Origin: Crocosphaera watsonii WH 8501
Lineage (GTDB): Bacteria; Cyanobacteriota; Cyanobacteriia; Cyanobacteriales; Microcystaceae
Length of the DNA stretch: 64,000 nt
Reading direction: 5' to 3'
Assembly (NCBI RefSeq): GCF_000167195.1
Contig: NZ_AADV02000002.1
Location: forward strand, 338,269-402,268
In this document: positions 8,924 through 19,700 of the stretch, in pieces
How the letters are laid out: each line of letters starts with the position of its first letter
How positions within the stretch are numbered: the first letter of the stretch is position 1
Notes under the pieces: model-generated
What the model was told of the DNA's origin: nothing
The model's database searches: none
The model's input: the letters and a program-made list of their open reading frames with translations, nothing else
Program-made: the position numbers and the translations under genes

Positions 8924-9346
8924 TTATACTTCTAAAGTCTTATTGTTGGGTTTTTCTTCCCAGTCGGAACAAGAATCATTATTAGAACCGTAAGGGTGCA
9001 TTCCACAAACAAATAAATTTTGGCCGTATAATCGTCCATGATAATGAGTACATCCCCGACAAGCAGGATGAACATTATGAGTGGGTTCTATTTTTGGTGA
9101 AAGTATTGATTCAGGATCTTGGTTATATTCATAATAGTAGTAGTAATTTTGAGATTCTTCCCTGATAGAAACATCGATAATGGGGGCAAAAACATCATCC
9201 AAAAACTGCTCAATTTCTCTGAATAAATCATTCTCAAAATCTTCAGCAGCTTTTTCCATAGACTGCCCCACTTCATCTACAAAACCCTCTACAGCAACTG
9301 TTACATTGTCTATCCATTCTGTGAAATCTTTTTGCCAGTCTTCCAT
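8924..9346 (-). CDS. Conserved hypothetical protein with C-terminal Cys cluster
   Basis: A 140-residue acidic protein. The N-terminal half is an amphipathic helical region (WQKDFTEWIDNVTVAVEGF). The C-terminal half carries HPACRGCTHYHG, CGMHPYG and CSDWE, four Cys and several His that could bind metal. I recognise it only as a cyanobacterial conserved hypothetical. It is followed in the same direction, 59 bases upstream in genomic order, by the phasin-like gene. No signal peptide is present. The function is unknown. Confidence 0.65.
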   Translation of the reverse strand: MEDWQKDFTEWIDNVTVAVEGFVDEVGQSMEKAAEDFENDLFREIEQFLDDVFAPIIDVSIREESQNYYYYYEYNQDPESILSPKIEPTHNVHPACRGCTHYHGRLYGQNLFVCGMHPYGSNNDSCSDWEEKPNNKTLEV

Positions 9347-9404
9347 AATATTTATTTATTGAAATTTATTTAAGATTAAATAGTGTTGGCTTATTATTTG
9401 TCAA

Positions 9405-9779
9405 TTATTGACGCTTTAAACGATCTAGCTCTTCTTGTAAAGATTCTACTTGTTGTTTGAGATTATCTAAATTTTCTTGCTTTGATGTTTCTGTTTTCTC
9501 TTCATCTTCTTCGGAAACAATTTCGATTAGACGAGGTTCTTTTTGCTCATTTTTTTCAGTTTCAGTCGGGTTAGCTTGTTGCGCTTGCTGAATCATATCA
9601 TCTACATATTTTTTAGCTTCTTCTGCGGTTATTTCTCCCCTGGACACCATTTCATCAGCTACTTTTTGAGCTTGAGATTTTAATTCTTGTATGGTAGTGC
9701 CTCCTTTTTCTGCTGCATAGGAAGCAATACCAACTCCAAGATAGAATGCTTTTTGTACCAAGTTACCTAGATCAGCCAT
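9405..9779 (-). CDS. Phasin-like / granule-associated small coiled-coil protein
   Basis: A 124-residue protein with a hydrophobic N-terminal helix (LVQKAFYLGVGIASYAAEKG), an amphipathic helix (QELKSQAQKVADEMVSRG) and a Lys/Glu-rich linker ending in a leucine-zipper-like coil (LDNLKQQVESLQEELDRLK). The EITAEEAKKYVDDMI segment resembles cyanobacterial proteins annotated as poly(hydroxyalkanoate) granule-associated or phasin-family. The assignment rests on general resemblance only. It lies in a same-strand run with the ABC-F gene upstream and the Cys-cluster gene downstream. Confidence 0.55.
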   Translation of the reverse strand: MADLGNLVQKAFYLGVGIASYAAEKGGTTIQELKSQAQKVADEMVSRGEITAEEAKKYVDDMIQQAQQANPTETEKNEQKEPRLIEIVSEEDEEKTETSKQENLDNLKQQVESLQEELDRLKRQ

Positions 9780-9825
9780 ATTGTCCTCAAGTTTAATCTT
9801 TTTTTCAATTATAACACCAAGATTT

Positions 9826-11742
9826 TTAAGTTTCTCTTTCTGCCAATTCTAACCATCTTTCTGTCGCTGTGTCAATCTCTTCAACCAATGCAGATAATCG
9901 TTCCGTTAAGGTTTGCATTTGGGCAAAATCTGTTGGGGGATTATTATATAAATCTGCTTCTAATTTTTCCTTTTCTGCTTCTAGTAAGGGTATTTTTTCT
10001 TCTAAGTCTTTATATTCATATTTTTCCTTAAATGTAAGTTTATTAGACTGTTTAGACTGAGTATTTTTAGAATTTTTTGAAGCCTTATTATCTTGAGAAT
10101 TGATTTTATTTGGTGACTCTTTTTCTTTTTCTTCATTTGCTTTCTTATAATCCAGATATACTGAATAATTACCAGGATATTGTTTAATATTTCCTCCTTC
10201 TTCTAGGGCAAAAATCGTATCAACTGTTCTGTCTAAAAAGTAGCGATCGTGAGAGACAACAATAACACAGCCGTTAAATTCTTCTAAGTATTCCTCTAAA
10301 ACTGCTAATGTTTGTACATCTAAATCATTGGTTGGTTCGTCTAATATTAATACATTGGGCGCACTCATCAATACTTGTAATAAAAATAATCTTCTCTTTT
10401 CTCCTCCAGAAAGTTTATGAATGGGGGCATATTGTTGATTGGGAGGAAAGAGAAATCTTTCTAACATTTGAGAAGCAGTAATAACGCTACCGTCTGCTGT
10501 TTTAACTAATTCTGCCACGTCTTTTAAATAGTCAATAACTCGCTGCTCTTCATTAACTAATAAATCTTCTGAATGTTGATCAAAATAACCAAAATGAATA
10601 GTTGGTCCAATATCTATTTTTCCTGAATCGGGGGTGATTCTCCCTGTGATAATATTCATTAAAGTGGACTTACCTGCTCCATTCTTTCCAATAATTCCTA
10701 CTCGATCTTGAGGATTAAAAATATAGGTAAAATTATCAATTAAAACCCGGTTATTATAAGCTTTATTAATATTTTCTAGTTCAATAACTTTTTTACCAAT
10801 ACGACGACTAGCGGTACTAATCTCAACTTTTCCTTGAGTTTGTCTAAACTCTTTATTTTGCATATCTTGAATGCGATCAATACGGGCTTTTTGTTTGGTA
10901 CTCCTAGCTTTAGGACCTCTTTTTAACCATTCTAATTCCCGTCTTAATACCCCAGCGTGTTTCTTTTGACTACTAATTTCTGAGGCTTCTACTTCTGCTT
11001 TTTTTTCTAAAAAATAAGAGTAATTTCCTGCATAACCATAGAAATCACCTCGATCAATTTCTAGGATACGATTTGTGACTTTATCTAAGAAATAACGGTC
11101 GTGGGTAATTAATAATAATGCCCCAGAATAACGGTTTAAATAACTTTGTAACCATTCTACAGACATAGCGTCTAAATGGTTGGTAGGTTCATCCATTAAT
11201 AAGGCATCTGGTTCTGATAATAAGCCAGAAGCTAAGGCGATTCTTTTCCGATAACCTCCCGATAAATCGCCAATTTTTGCCTCAAAATTATCGATACCTA
11301 ATTGGCTTAAAACAATTTTAGCGTTAGTTTCTAATGCCCAAGCATCTAGGGTTTCAATTTGTTGGGTAACGGCTGATAAACGAGACATTAAACTATCAGT
11401 TTCTTGAGGGTTATGGGCTAATTTGTGAGATATTTCTTCATACTCCCTAATTAGTGCCATTTGTTCTCCACAATCAGCAAAAACCTGTTCTAAAACGGTT
11501 AGATTTTCGTCTAAATTCGGTTGTTGGGGTAGATAAACAATTTTAGTTCCAGAATTAACCCATAATTCTCCTTGGTCAATGGGTTCTAATCCCGCTATGA
11601 TTTTTAGTAGGGTGGATTTTCCTGAGCCATTTGTCCCAATTAAACCAACTTTATCCCCTTCTTCTAAACTAAAACTTGCCTCTTTCAAAATTTCTTTGAT
11701 ACCGAAATCTTTTTTAACTGATCGTAAGGTTAAAATTGTCAT
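9826..11742 (-). CDS. ABC-F family ATPase (Uup-like)
   Basis: A 638-residue cytosolic protein with two ABC ATPase domains in tandem and no membrane segment. Domain 1 has Walker A GTNGSGKST, signature LSGGYRKRIALA and Walker B LLMDEPTNHLD. Domain 2 has GKNGAGKST, LSGGEKRRLFLLQ and LILDEPTNDLD. The linker between them is the arm region rich in Arg/Lys. A C-terminal extension (about 545-635) is a charged coiled coil, as in Uup, which binds DNA or ribosomes in other bacteria. The preceding 112-residue gene ends on the adjacent base, so the two are tightly coupled. Confidence 0.9.
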   Translation of the reverse strand: MTILTLRSVKKDFGIKEILKEASFSLEEGDKVGLIGTNGSGKSTLLKIIAGLEPIDQGELWVNSGTKIVYLPQQPNLDENLTVLEQVFADCGEQMALIREYEEISHKLAHNPQETDSLMSRLSAVTQQIETLDAWALETNAKIVLSQLGIDNFEAKIGDLSGGYRKRIALASGLLSEPDALLMDEPTNHLDAMSVEWLQSYLNRYSGALLLITHDRYFLDKVTNRILEIDRGDFYGYAGNYSYFLEKKAEVEASEISSQKKHAGVLRRELEWLKRGPKARSTKQKARIDRIQDMQNKEFRQTQGKVEISTASRRIGKKVIELENINKAYNNRVLIDNFTYIFNPQDRVGIIGKNGAGKSTLMNIITGRITPDSGKIDIGPTIHFGYFDQHSEDLLVNEEQRVIDYLKDVAELVKTADGSVITASQMLERFLFPPNQQYAPIHKLSGGEKRRLFLLQVLMSAPNVLILDEPTNDLDVQTLAVLEEYLEEFNGCVIVVSHDRYFLDRTVDTIFALEEGGNIKQYPGNYSVYLDYKKANEEKEKESPNKINSQDNKASKNSKNTQSKQSNKLTFKEKYEYKDLEEKIPLLEAEKEKLEADLYNNPPTDFAQMQTLTERLSALVEEIDTATERWLELAERET

Positions 11743-12081
11743 CTAGTCCCTTCCTTCTTGTCCTATATTTAATTCTAACAAACCGGGAGTTCCAGTAAAA
11801 AAAATGTAGAAGCCATACTTAAGAGGATTTTTATTTTGTAGTCTAGCGTAGTAAGCTGCGATCATGCCTTCTATTCCATGACTAATAAGAGCAATTCTAT
11901 CTAACCAAAAAATCCAGTTTAAGTTACTGGGAATTTCCCAGTTATTAAGTCTTACGTATAAATTTCCTAGCTCCCATAAAATTGCTAAACTAATTAAGGT
12001 AGTAGATAAAATTTTCACTGGAGTCTTTATCAATTCAACCGAAGGATTGTTGAGAATTTGGGTTTTTTCTTCTTGGTTCAT
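11743..12081 (-). CDS. Small hypothetical membrane protein
   Basis: A 112-residue protein with two or three hydrophobic stretches (ILSTTLISLAILWELGNLYV, NWIFWLDRIALISHGIEGMIAAYYA, YGFYIFFTGTPGLLEL). I do not recognise the family. The stop codon directly abuts the ABC-F start on the minus strand (zero-base spacing), suggesting translational coupling. The role is unknown. Confidence 0.6.
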   Translation of the reverse strand: MNQEEKTQILNNPSVELIKTPVKILSTTLISLAILWELGNLYVRLNNWEIPSNLNWIFWLDRIALISHGIEGMIAAYYARLQNKNPLKYGFYIFFTGTPGLLELNIGQEGRD

Positions 12082-12115
12082 TTTAGGAATAGGTATTCTT
12101 TTATTCTACTATAAC

Positions 12116-12240
12116 TGATCAGTGATCAGTTGTGAGAATTAAGTCTGAGTAGAAGGGAACAGGGAACAGATAAGAAAAGGAATATCTCATGAATCATTTC
12201 TGATTACTATATAACTAATCAGTGATCACTGATCACTGAC
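12116..12240. repeat. Short dispersed palindromes (TGATCACTGATCA type)
   Basis: Copies of CTGATCAGTGATCAGT (12116) and CAGTGATCACTGATCACTGA (12221) lie between the kinase and the 112-residue gene. A related hairpin occurs at 52418. They look like small intergenic palindromic repeats. Confidence 0.45.
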
Positions 12241-12242
12241 AT

Positions 12243-13636
12243 TTAATCGGAAGATTCTTGAAAGATAACTTTAACGATTGTTCCTTTATCTACTTGAGAA
12301 ACGATCTCAATTTTGCCCCCACATTGTTCAATTAAATGACGGACAATGGTTAATCCCAGTCCCACTCCCTCAACGGAAGAACTCAGGGTATTACGTCCCC
12401 TATAGAAACTATCGAAGAGTTTGGGAATATCGCTATTTTCTATCCCCACTCCTGTATCAATCACAGCTATTTCCACCCCTTCTGATCTCAAGTTCGTTTG
12501 TACAGTAATGCGTCCCCCTTCAGGAGTAAATTTAAGACTATTGTGAATAATATTTTGTAGAATTCGTCGTAACCAAGAACTAGGAAAAGCAACAGCAGGA
12601 AAACCAGCAGGGATGGTATATCCTAAAGTAATTCCTTTTTCTTCAGCGATCGCTTGATAGGTACTAACAATCCCTGGAACCAGTTCTTCTAGGTGAACAG
12701 TAGGGTCAGATTCTTCTAAACTTTGATTAAGTTGTAATAATTCTTGCAATCCTATAAGTAGGGTATTTTGCCGATCGCATTCTTTTTTTAATAGGTCGAT
12801 ATATCTCTGTCTAATGTCCCGTTTATGCTGTTTTTTTCTAACAACTGAAGGGCCGTTTTCATGTTGGTTAAAGGGGTACTTAGTTCCCTGGTTAGGGGTT
12901 GGGGGAACTCCTCTCTTACGGTCAAACTTTTTGAGGGAAGGGGTTGCGTTGTTTCTTGCTTAATCTTGGGAGAAACGGAAGAAATATGGGGCAGAAATTG
13001 ATACCATAATCTTGTTAATAGGGTGGTATCTATTTCACTTGGTAAAGGAAAAGGTAACACCGAGTCTGTTAATACCTCTACCGAAGTTGTATCTGTTATC
13101 GTAATAAGGTGTTTGATTGCGCTTAATGCCTTTTGAATAACGTTAGGATTAAAACTATAGATGACTTTGAGGGTAGTGGGTTCTAGAAGTCCTGAGGGGG
13201 GATCTTCCTCTGCTGGAATCTGTTCTTGCGCCAACATTAGACTACACAGTTGAGGGGAGAGAATTAAGCAAAAATGCTCCCGTCTTAGCTGACTACTGGT
13301 TTCGAGTACAATGGGGATTAAACTATCTTGGGATGAATAGCTGCTACGAGAGCTATGACGGGAGGGTGCGCTTCCACCACTACGACTTATGTTGCAACGA
13401 TATATTTGCTCAGAAAGCCCTTCTTGATAATAAGTTTCTAGGGTTGTCCACCAACGGGAATGGGGTGGTAATTTTGCCCAGACTGTTGCCTGTATTTCTT
13501 GATCAATCAAAAACTGAATCCCTGTGTCAACCCATTCCCGAAAGGTACTAGCCGAGATAGTTAAAGAGGCTAAGTCGGAGTCAGTGGTTTGAGTTAGTTG
13601 ATAAAGTGATAGTTCTGAAGTCGTGGGAGGATTCAT
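12243..13636 (-). pseudogene. Histidine-kinase-like protein, frame broken at a poly-A tract
   Basis: Two frames form one kinase. 13636-12788 encodes about 270 residues of an unrecognised sensor region followed by an H-box-like segment, and 12749-12243 encodes the HATPase domain (NIIHNSLKFTPEGG N-box, VIDTGVGI G1, GVGLGLTIVRHLIEQCGG G2). The join is at an A7 run (minus strand; 12831-12837); A8 would restore the frame and give LLEKKQHKRDIRQRYIDLLK, a normal second dimerisation helix. The H-box reads LTRELSTPLTNMKTALQLL where active kinases have SHELRTPL, so the phospho-acceptor His is replaced by Arg. The gene is therefore either a pseudokinase with a recent frameshift, slippage-dependent, or affected by a sequence error. 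Confidence 0.75.
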
Positions 13637-13849
13637 CCGTTTATAATAATTCTTTTTTTATAGCTTAATATTCAGTATTCTCTCATTTGTTGGGTATGGT
13701 TCCGTTGTTTTACTTAGTTTTGTTAACAAATTTTATAATTTGTGACAACCGACCCTTTTTATGCTAGATATTATCATCCTCAATTCACTGATCATGGTTA
13801 AGCTGGTCAATGATTAATTGATTTATCTTATCTAGATAAGAAACTTATT

Positions 13850-16084
13850 ATGAATTCTTGGCGTTATATTATCCTAATATTAGCTTATCTTGGGGGTTTA
13901 TTCCTAACAGGATTGTGGGGATTTCCTAATCCTCAACCTTCTTGGCAACAATGGACTTTGGTTATTTTATTAATTTTTATTATTCCACCTAGTCTATTTA
14001 TTTTCTTAAATCGTCGTTGGCGACGGTGTCCTCAATTACGGTTTTGGTTCTTAGTTTCTTGTGTTGCTTTTTTCGCTGTTATCTATTTTCAATTTCGCCT
14101 TCCTTCTCCTCGTTCAACTGATATTAGTCACTTAATTAAAGATGATTTTAAGCCCAAACAGGTTCAAGTCTTAGGAAAGGTTTTATCTGAACCTCGAACC
14201 ACCAATAATAATCGGAAAAGATTTTGGTTTCGAGTACAAAGAGTAAATCTTAATGGCAACAATGAGCAGTATAAAACAGTTACAGGAAAATTGTATGTTA
14301 CTTTACCAAATACCGAAGTTTATTTAATTTATCCGAGACAAACTTTAATCATTGAGGGTAATTTATATCAACCGCGATCGCCAAAAAATCCAGGGGCGTT
14401 TGACTTTAAAAAATATTTAGCAAAACAAGGATCTTTTTCAGGATTAAAAGGCGAAAAAGTTGTCTTTAGAACAGACAAAAAGCTCTGGGGATGGACAAAC
14501 CTACGAAATCGTATAATTAACGGTTTTACCGATGCTTTAGGAAAGGAAAACGGCTTAGTTATTAGTTCGATTATTTTAGGGAGAAGGGCGGTTGATTTAC
14601 CCCCAGAAACTAGGGATTTATTCGTTAATATTGGTCTGGCTCATGTTTTGGCTGCATCAGGGTTTCACGTAGCTCTATTGTTAGGTATTGTCTTTTGGAT
14701 TACTCAATCTTTATCCCCTAAAAAAAAATTAATACTTGGGATAGTTATTTTAATATTTTATGTAGTATTAACCGGAATACAGCCTTCTATTTTACGAGCG
14801 GCTTTGATGGGTTCTTCTGTTTTAATAGGTCAAGTTTTAGATAGAAAAACCAATGCTTTAGGTGCTTTATTATTATCAGGTTTTTTATTGTTAAGTATTA
14901 ATCCTTTATGGATCTGGGACTTAGGATTTAAACTTAGTTTCTTGGCAACTTTTGCTTTATTAGTTGCCAGTCCTTTTATTGAAAAGAAATTGGACTTTTT
15001 ACCCCCTAAACTAGCAGGTATGATAGCCGTACCTATAGCTGTTTCTATCTGGACATCACCTTTAATAATGTATTTTTTTCATAGTTTTAGTTTTTATCTT
15101 ATTCCTTTTAATATTTTGGCAACTCCTTTAATTATGCTCTTAGTTGTTGGCGGAATTATTAGTGCTGTTTTTATCTTAATTATTCCCAATCTAGGAATAC
15201 TAATAGCTAAAATTTTATTTTGGCCGCTTCAGATTCTCTTACAATCTGCTCAACAAATACCTCAATTAAAGCTCAGTGCTTTTGCCGTTGGACAAATATC
15301 TTTAGTTACGTTAATTATTATCTATAGTATTTTAGTAACAATTTGGTTAAATAAAAGATTCCAGAAATATTGGCACATAGGAGCATTGATAATTATTGGC
15401 TTGATTATTATCCCAATCATTTACAAAAATATTACTTTATTGAAAATAACAGTTTTAGAAGGAAATAAAGTACCGATTATAGTCATGCAAAATAGAGGTA
15501 AAGTTACCCTAATTAATGTGGGCAGCGAAACGGATATAAAATACACATTATCACCGTTTCTATCTCAACAAGGGATTAATAAAATTAATACAGTTATCAT
15601 TACCAATAATCAAGATGAACTGAGTTTATCAATAATTAAAAAGAAAATTAAAATCAATAGTATTATTGATCTTTTCGACAACAAAGAATTTAATAACAGT
15701 CATCAAGTCATAGAAGAAGACTCAACCATTATAAAAGCCATGAATAGGGAATCAGGTATAATAAAATGGCAAATAAAAGATAAATATTGGTTATGGATAG
15801 ATGGTCAAAAACTAGATCCTCAATCGATTTCAGTTCATCTTAATCATGGCCTTGATGTCCTTTTATGGTCTGGAAAAAAACTGTCATCTGATTGGATAAA
15901 ATTATTAAAAAAATATCAGCCAAAAATTCTGATTATTTCTACTAATTATCTTCCTAGCTTTATTAAAACAAAATTAAATCAAGAAAACCTTAAATGGTAT
16001 TGGATAGAGCGGGATGGTGCAATTCAATGGATACCAAACCAGGGAATTAAACCCCTATTCAACAATCAAGAAGAAGATTCCTAA
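13850..16084 (+). CDS. comEC: ComEC/Rec2-family DNA uptake channel protein
   Basis: A 744-residue polytopic membrane protein. The N-terminal part has two or three membrane helices, then an OB-like soluble segment (about 85-210, with VQVLGKVLSEPRTT and PGAFDFKKYLAKQG), and then the competence domain with about eight helices (GLVISSIILGRR, HVLAASGFHVALLLG, GIQPSILRAALMG). ComEC moves single-stranded DNA across the inner membrane during transformation. The C-terminal third aligns in layout with the metallo-beta-lactamase-like domain (VLEGNKVPIIVMQNRGKV, LINVGSETD), but the HxHxDH signature is absent; the matching place reads TNNQDEL. The ATG at 13850 lies after TAAGAAAC. Confidence 0.85.
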   Translation: MNSWRYIILILAYLGGLFLTGLWGFPNPQPSWQQWTLVILLIFIIPPSLFIFLNRRWRRCPQLRFWFLVSCVAFFAVIYFQFRLPSPRSTDISHLIKDDFKPKQVQVLGKVLSEPRTTNNNRKRFWFRVQRVNLNGNNEQYKTVTGKLYVTLPNTEVYLIYPRQTLIIEGNLYQPRSPKNPGAFDFKKYLAKQGSFSGLKGEKVVFRTDKKLWGWTNLRNRIINGFTDALGKENGLVISSIILGRRAVDLPPETRDLFVNIGLAHVLAASGFHVALLLGIVFWITQSLSPKKKLILGIVILIFYVVLTGIQPSILRAALMGSSVLIGQVLDRKTNALGALLLSGFLLLSINPLWIWDLGFKLSFLATFALLVASPFIEKKLDFLPPKLAGMIAVPIAVSIWTSPLIMYFFHSFSFYLIPFNILATPLIMLLVVGGIISAVFILIIPNLGILIAKILFWPLQILLQSAQQIPQLKLSAFAVGQISLVTLIIIYSILVTIWLNKRFQKYWHIGALIIIGLIIIPIIYKNITLLKITVLEGNKVPIIVMQNRGKVTLINVGSETDIKYTLSPFLSQQGINKINTVIITNNQDELSLSIIKKKIKINSIIDLFDNKEFNNSHQVIEEDSTIIKAMNRESGIIKWQIKDKYWLWIDGQKLDPQSISVHLNHGLDVLLWSGKKLSSDWIKLLKKYQPKILIISTNYLPSFIKTKLNQENLKWYWIERDGAIQWIPNQGIKPLFNNQEEDS

Positions 16085-16183
16085 ATTTTTGTATCCTAAC
16101 ATACTTTTGAAATCTTAATAAATAGAAAAGTTAGTTAAAACAATTACAATACTTCTCTGCCCAAAGTGTTACCGTAGAGAGGC

Positions 16184-16510
16184 ATGGAAATTTTCCTGAA
16201 AAGATATGAGGATTTTATGAATAATTCACAGCTACCCTTCGAGTGTACAAGTAGCGAACTAGAAAAAGCGGCTATTAACCGCTTTCGTACCCATATCGGG
16301 TATCTCCCTGCCCAATGTCAAATTTTCCGTGAACCCTGGAATCACTCAACGGTTATCTGCCTTGATTTCGTCCAATGTCCTCAGTTACTCGATTCTCTCA
16401 AAGAGATGGAACCTTCTTTAATTGAAGGAGTTCAAGCATTAGGATTAGGAAATGCCGTTGTTTTTCGTTTGGGTAAAAAGTTAATGGGATGGAAAAATAT
16501 CATGTCTTAG
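16184..16510 (+). CDS. Conserved hypothetical protein
   Basis: A 108-residue soluble protein without a recognisable motif. It has a central pattern HIGYLPAQCQIFREPWNHSTVICLDF and a C-terminal amphipathic helix. The ATG at 16184 follows AGAGAGGC. An in-frame ATG at 16217 (MNNSQLPFEC) is an alternative start. It stands alone between comEC and the FAD/Fe-S gene. I do not recognise a family. Confidence 0.55.
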   Translation: MEIFLKRYEDFMNNSQLPFECTSSELEKAAINRFRTHIGYLPAQCQIFREPWNHSTVICLDFVQCPQLLDSLKEMEPSLIEGVQALGLGNAVVFRLGKKLMGWKNIMS

Positions 16511-16732
16511 GTATAAATATTTAGTATATCTCTAAGACGAATTAAGAGATAACTTTTACTAATTTACATTTTCTTTCAAAGTTAGGCTATATTTAATCGC
16601 CATAGCAGTAGTATTGAGTGATCGCTAATTTTTTTGTTTCTTCAATGTTTATCATCCTGACAAATAGGAAAGATATCTTTAGTAGCATTGAAGCAGTGAT
16701 TGTGGCGATTGTTTTTTGATAAAATTATTAAA

Positions 16733-19700
16733 ATGATTCCAAAACTTGAACCAGAAACAACAATTAATCACACCATTGCTGATTTTTTGAGTAGTTTAAG
16801 AGACACTTCTTTTTCAGGAGATATTAAGGGTGATTTAGCTAACCGTTTAATTGCTTCTACTGACAATAGTATTTATCAAATTTTACCCCAAGCTCTTGTT
16901 TTTCCCCGTACCAGTCAAGATATTAGAGAAGTTTTTAAATTAGCTAACAAAACTGAGTTTGAATCCGTTACTTTTTCACCTCGAGGGGGAGGAACTGGCA
17001 CTAATGGTCAATCACTTTCCCCTAGTATCATTATAGACTGTTCTAAGTACATGAATCAAGTCTTAGAAGTGAATATAAAAGAACAATGGGTTAGGGTGCA
17101 ACCTGGTATTATTTTAGACCAATTAAACCAAATATTAGCAGATCATAATCTCTTTTTTGCCCCGTCCCTTGCTCCTAGTAACCGTGCAACCATTGGTGGG
17201 ATGATTAACACGGATGCTGCGGGTAAAGGTTCTCGTATTTATGGGAAAACCAGTGACCACATTTTAGCATTAAACTGGGTTTTATCCGATGGGACTTTAG
17301 CTACTTCTTCTCAAGTTAATTTAGAGACATTAAACATATTAAAACAACAAGAAGGAAGATTAGGAGAAATTTATAGACTAATAGATAAGCTTGTGTCCGA
17401 AAAAGCAGAATTGATTGATAATATATTTCCTAAATTAACTAGATTTATGACTGGTTATAACTTAGCTAAGGTTTATGATGAAAGCAGAAAATATTTTGAT
17501 ATTAATCGAATTTTAGCTGGCTCAGAAGGGACATTAGGCGTTATTACAGAGGCAAAATTAAAATTAACAAAAATTCCTAAAGCTACTCAATTATTTGCTA
17601 TTCATTATCAAAATTTTGATGCAGCTTTAAGGGATGCTGAACATTTACTAACTTATGAACCTGCTGCCATTGAAACAGTGGACGAAACAATTTTAGAATT
17701 GGCTAAAGATGATAGTATTTTTGAAGAAGTAAAAAACTTTGTTGGTTCAGCTAAAGCCCTTAATTTAGTTGAGTTTATTGCTGAAAATAATCATAATCTA
17801 GAAAAGCAAATAAGTTCGTTAATCTCTAAATTACAGGATAAAAGCAAACCAGGAATTATCGGCTATTATAAAACTGATAAATTAGAAGAGATTAAGCCAT
17901 TATGGTTATTAAGAAAAAAAGGAGCAGCTTTATTAGGAAGTATGCCAGGTACTCGCAAACCCATTGCTTTTATAGAAGATACGGCAGTTAATCCTAGGAA
18001 TTTAGCCAATTACACCAAGGAATTTAAAAAGTTATTAAACAGTTATAACCTTAAATATGCCATGTTTGGTCATGTGGATGTCGGTTGCCTTCATGTTCGT
18101 CCAGCGTTGGATATGAAAGCACCTAAAGATGAAAAATTGATTAGAGAAATATCGGACAAAGTTGTTGATTTAGTTCGTAAGTATGGGGGAGTTATTTGGG
18201 GAGAACATGGTAAAGGTTTTCGCAGTGAATACACACCTTTATTTTTTGGAGAAGAACTATATCAGGATTTAAGAAAGATTAAAGAAGTATTTGATACTAA
18301 AAATAAATTAAACCCAGGAAAAATTGTTACACCTTATCATAGTACAGATAAAATTGTTAAATTAGAATCAACTTTAAGGGGACAGTTTGATCGCCAAGTT
18401 TCTCAACAGTTTAGAAAGGAATATGAAGCAGCTTTTAATTGTAATGGAAATGGTGCTTGTTTTAACTTTAACCCTGATGAAATTATTTGTCCTTCTGCTA
18501 AACAAACTCGCGATCGCATTCACTCTCCAAAAGGAAGGGCAATGTTATTAAGAGAATGGTTAAGATTATTATCAAAATCAGATTTTAACAAAGATAATAA
18601 TGAGTCTTTATCTATCCCTAAAAAAATTTGGTACACCCTAAAAAAATGGCAAGGTAAAGAAGATTTTTCCCACGATGTTTATCAAGGGATGCAAGGATGT
18701 CTTGCTTGTAAAGGGTGTGTTAGTCAATGTCCGATTCATGTTGACATCCCTAGCTTAAAATCTCTATTCTTAGAACGCTATCATAGTCGCTATTTACGTC
18801 CTTTTAGAGATTATTTTATGGCTAACATAGAACAGTTAGCCTATTACCAATCTTTTGCGCCTAATATATTTAATAATGTAGTGCAAAACTCTCTTAGTAA
18901 ATTGATAATTAGTAAATCATTAAATTTAGTTGATCCACCCCTTATTAGTCCGCTTATTTTACGACAAAAACTAACCATAGAATTAAAGATAGAAACCTTA
19001 CAAAATTTATCGAGAGAAGAACAAAAAAATAGCATTATTTTATTACAAGATGCGTTTACCAGTTTCTACGAAGCACAGTTAGTTGTTGATACTTATCATT
19101 TTTTTGAAAATTTGGGTTATAATGTTTATCTATTACCGTTTTTTATCAATGGAAAACCTTTACATTTAAAGGGATTTATCAATCAGTTTAAAACTGTAGT
19201 TATGCAAAATATCAAACACTTAAAAAAAGTTTTATATTTAGATATTCCTCTGATTGGAATAGAACCAAGTATGACCCTTACATATAGAGATGAATATGAT
19301 AAAATCAGTGATGATGAAAACATTTTTAATAAAGTTAAACTCATCCAAGAATTTTTAGTTGAACAAGATAAAGTATTCCCCAAAATTAAACAAAATAAAC
19401 CCTATTACTTGTTAGGACATTGCCACGAAAAATCCCTTGTTTTTAACTCACAAAAGCAATGGCAAACAGTTTTTAAAAACATGGGAGTGAGGTTAAATTT
19501 AGTGCCTGTTGGTTGTTGTGGAATGGCCGGAATGTATGGCCATGAAAGAGAACATTATGAAAGTTCACAAGACATTTATAGAAGTAGTTGGCAACAACAT
19601 TTACCGGAAAATATTGAGGATAGACCCTATTATTTAGTTACTGGATATTCTTGTCGTTCACAAGTTAAAAGACTATCAGGATGGAAACCACAGCATCCTA

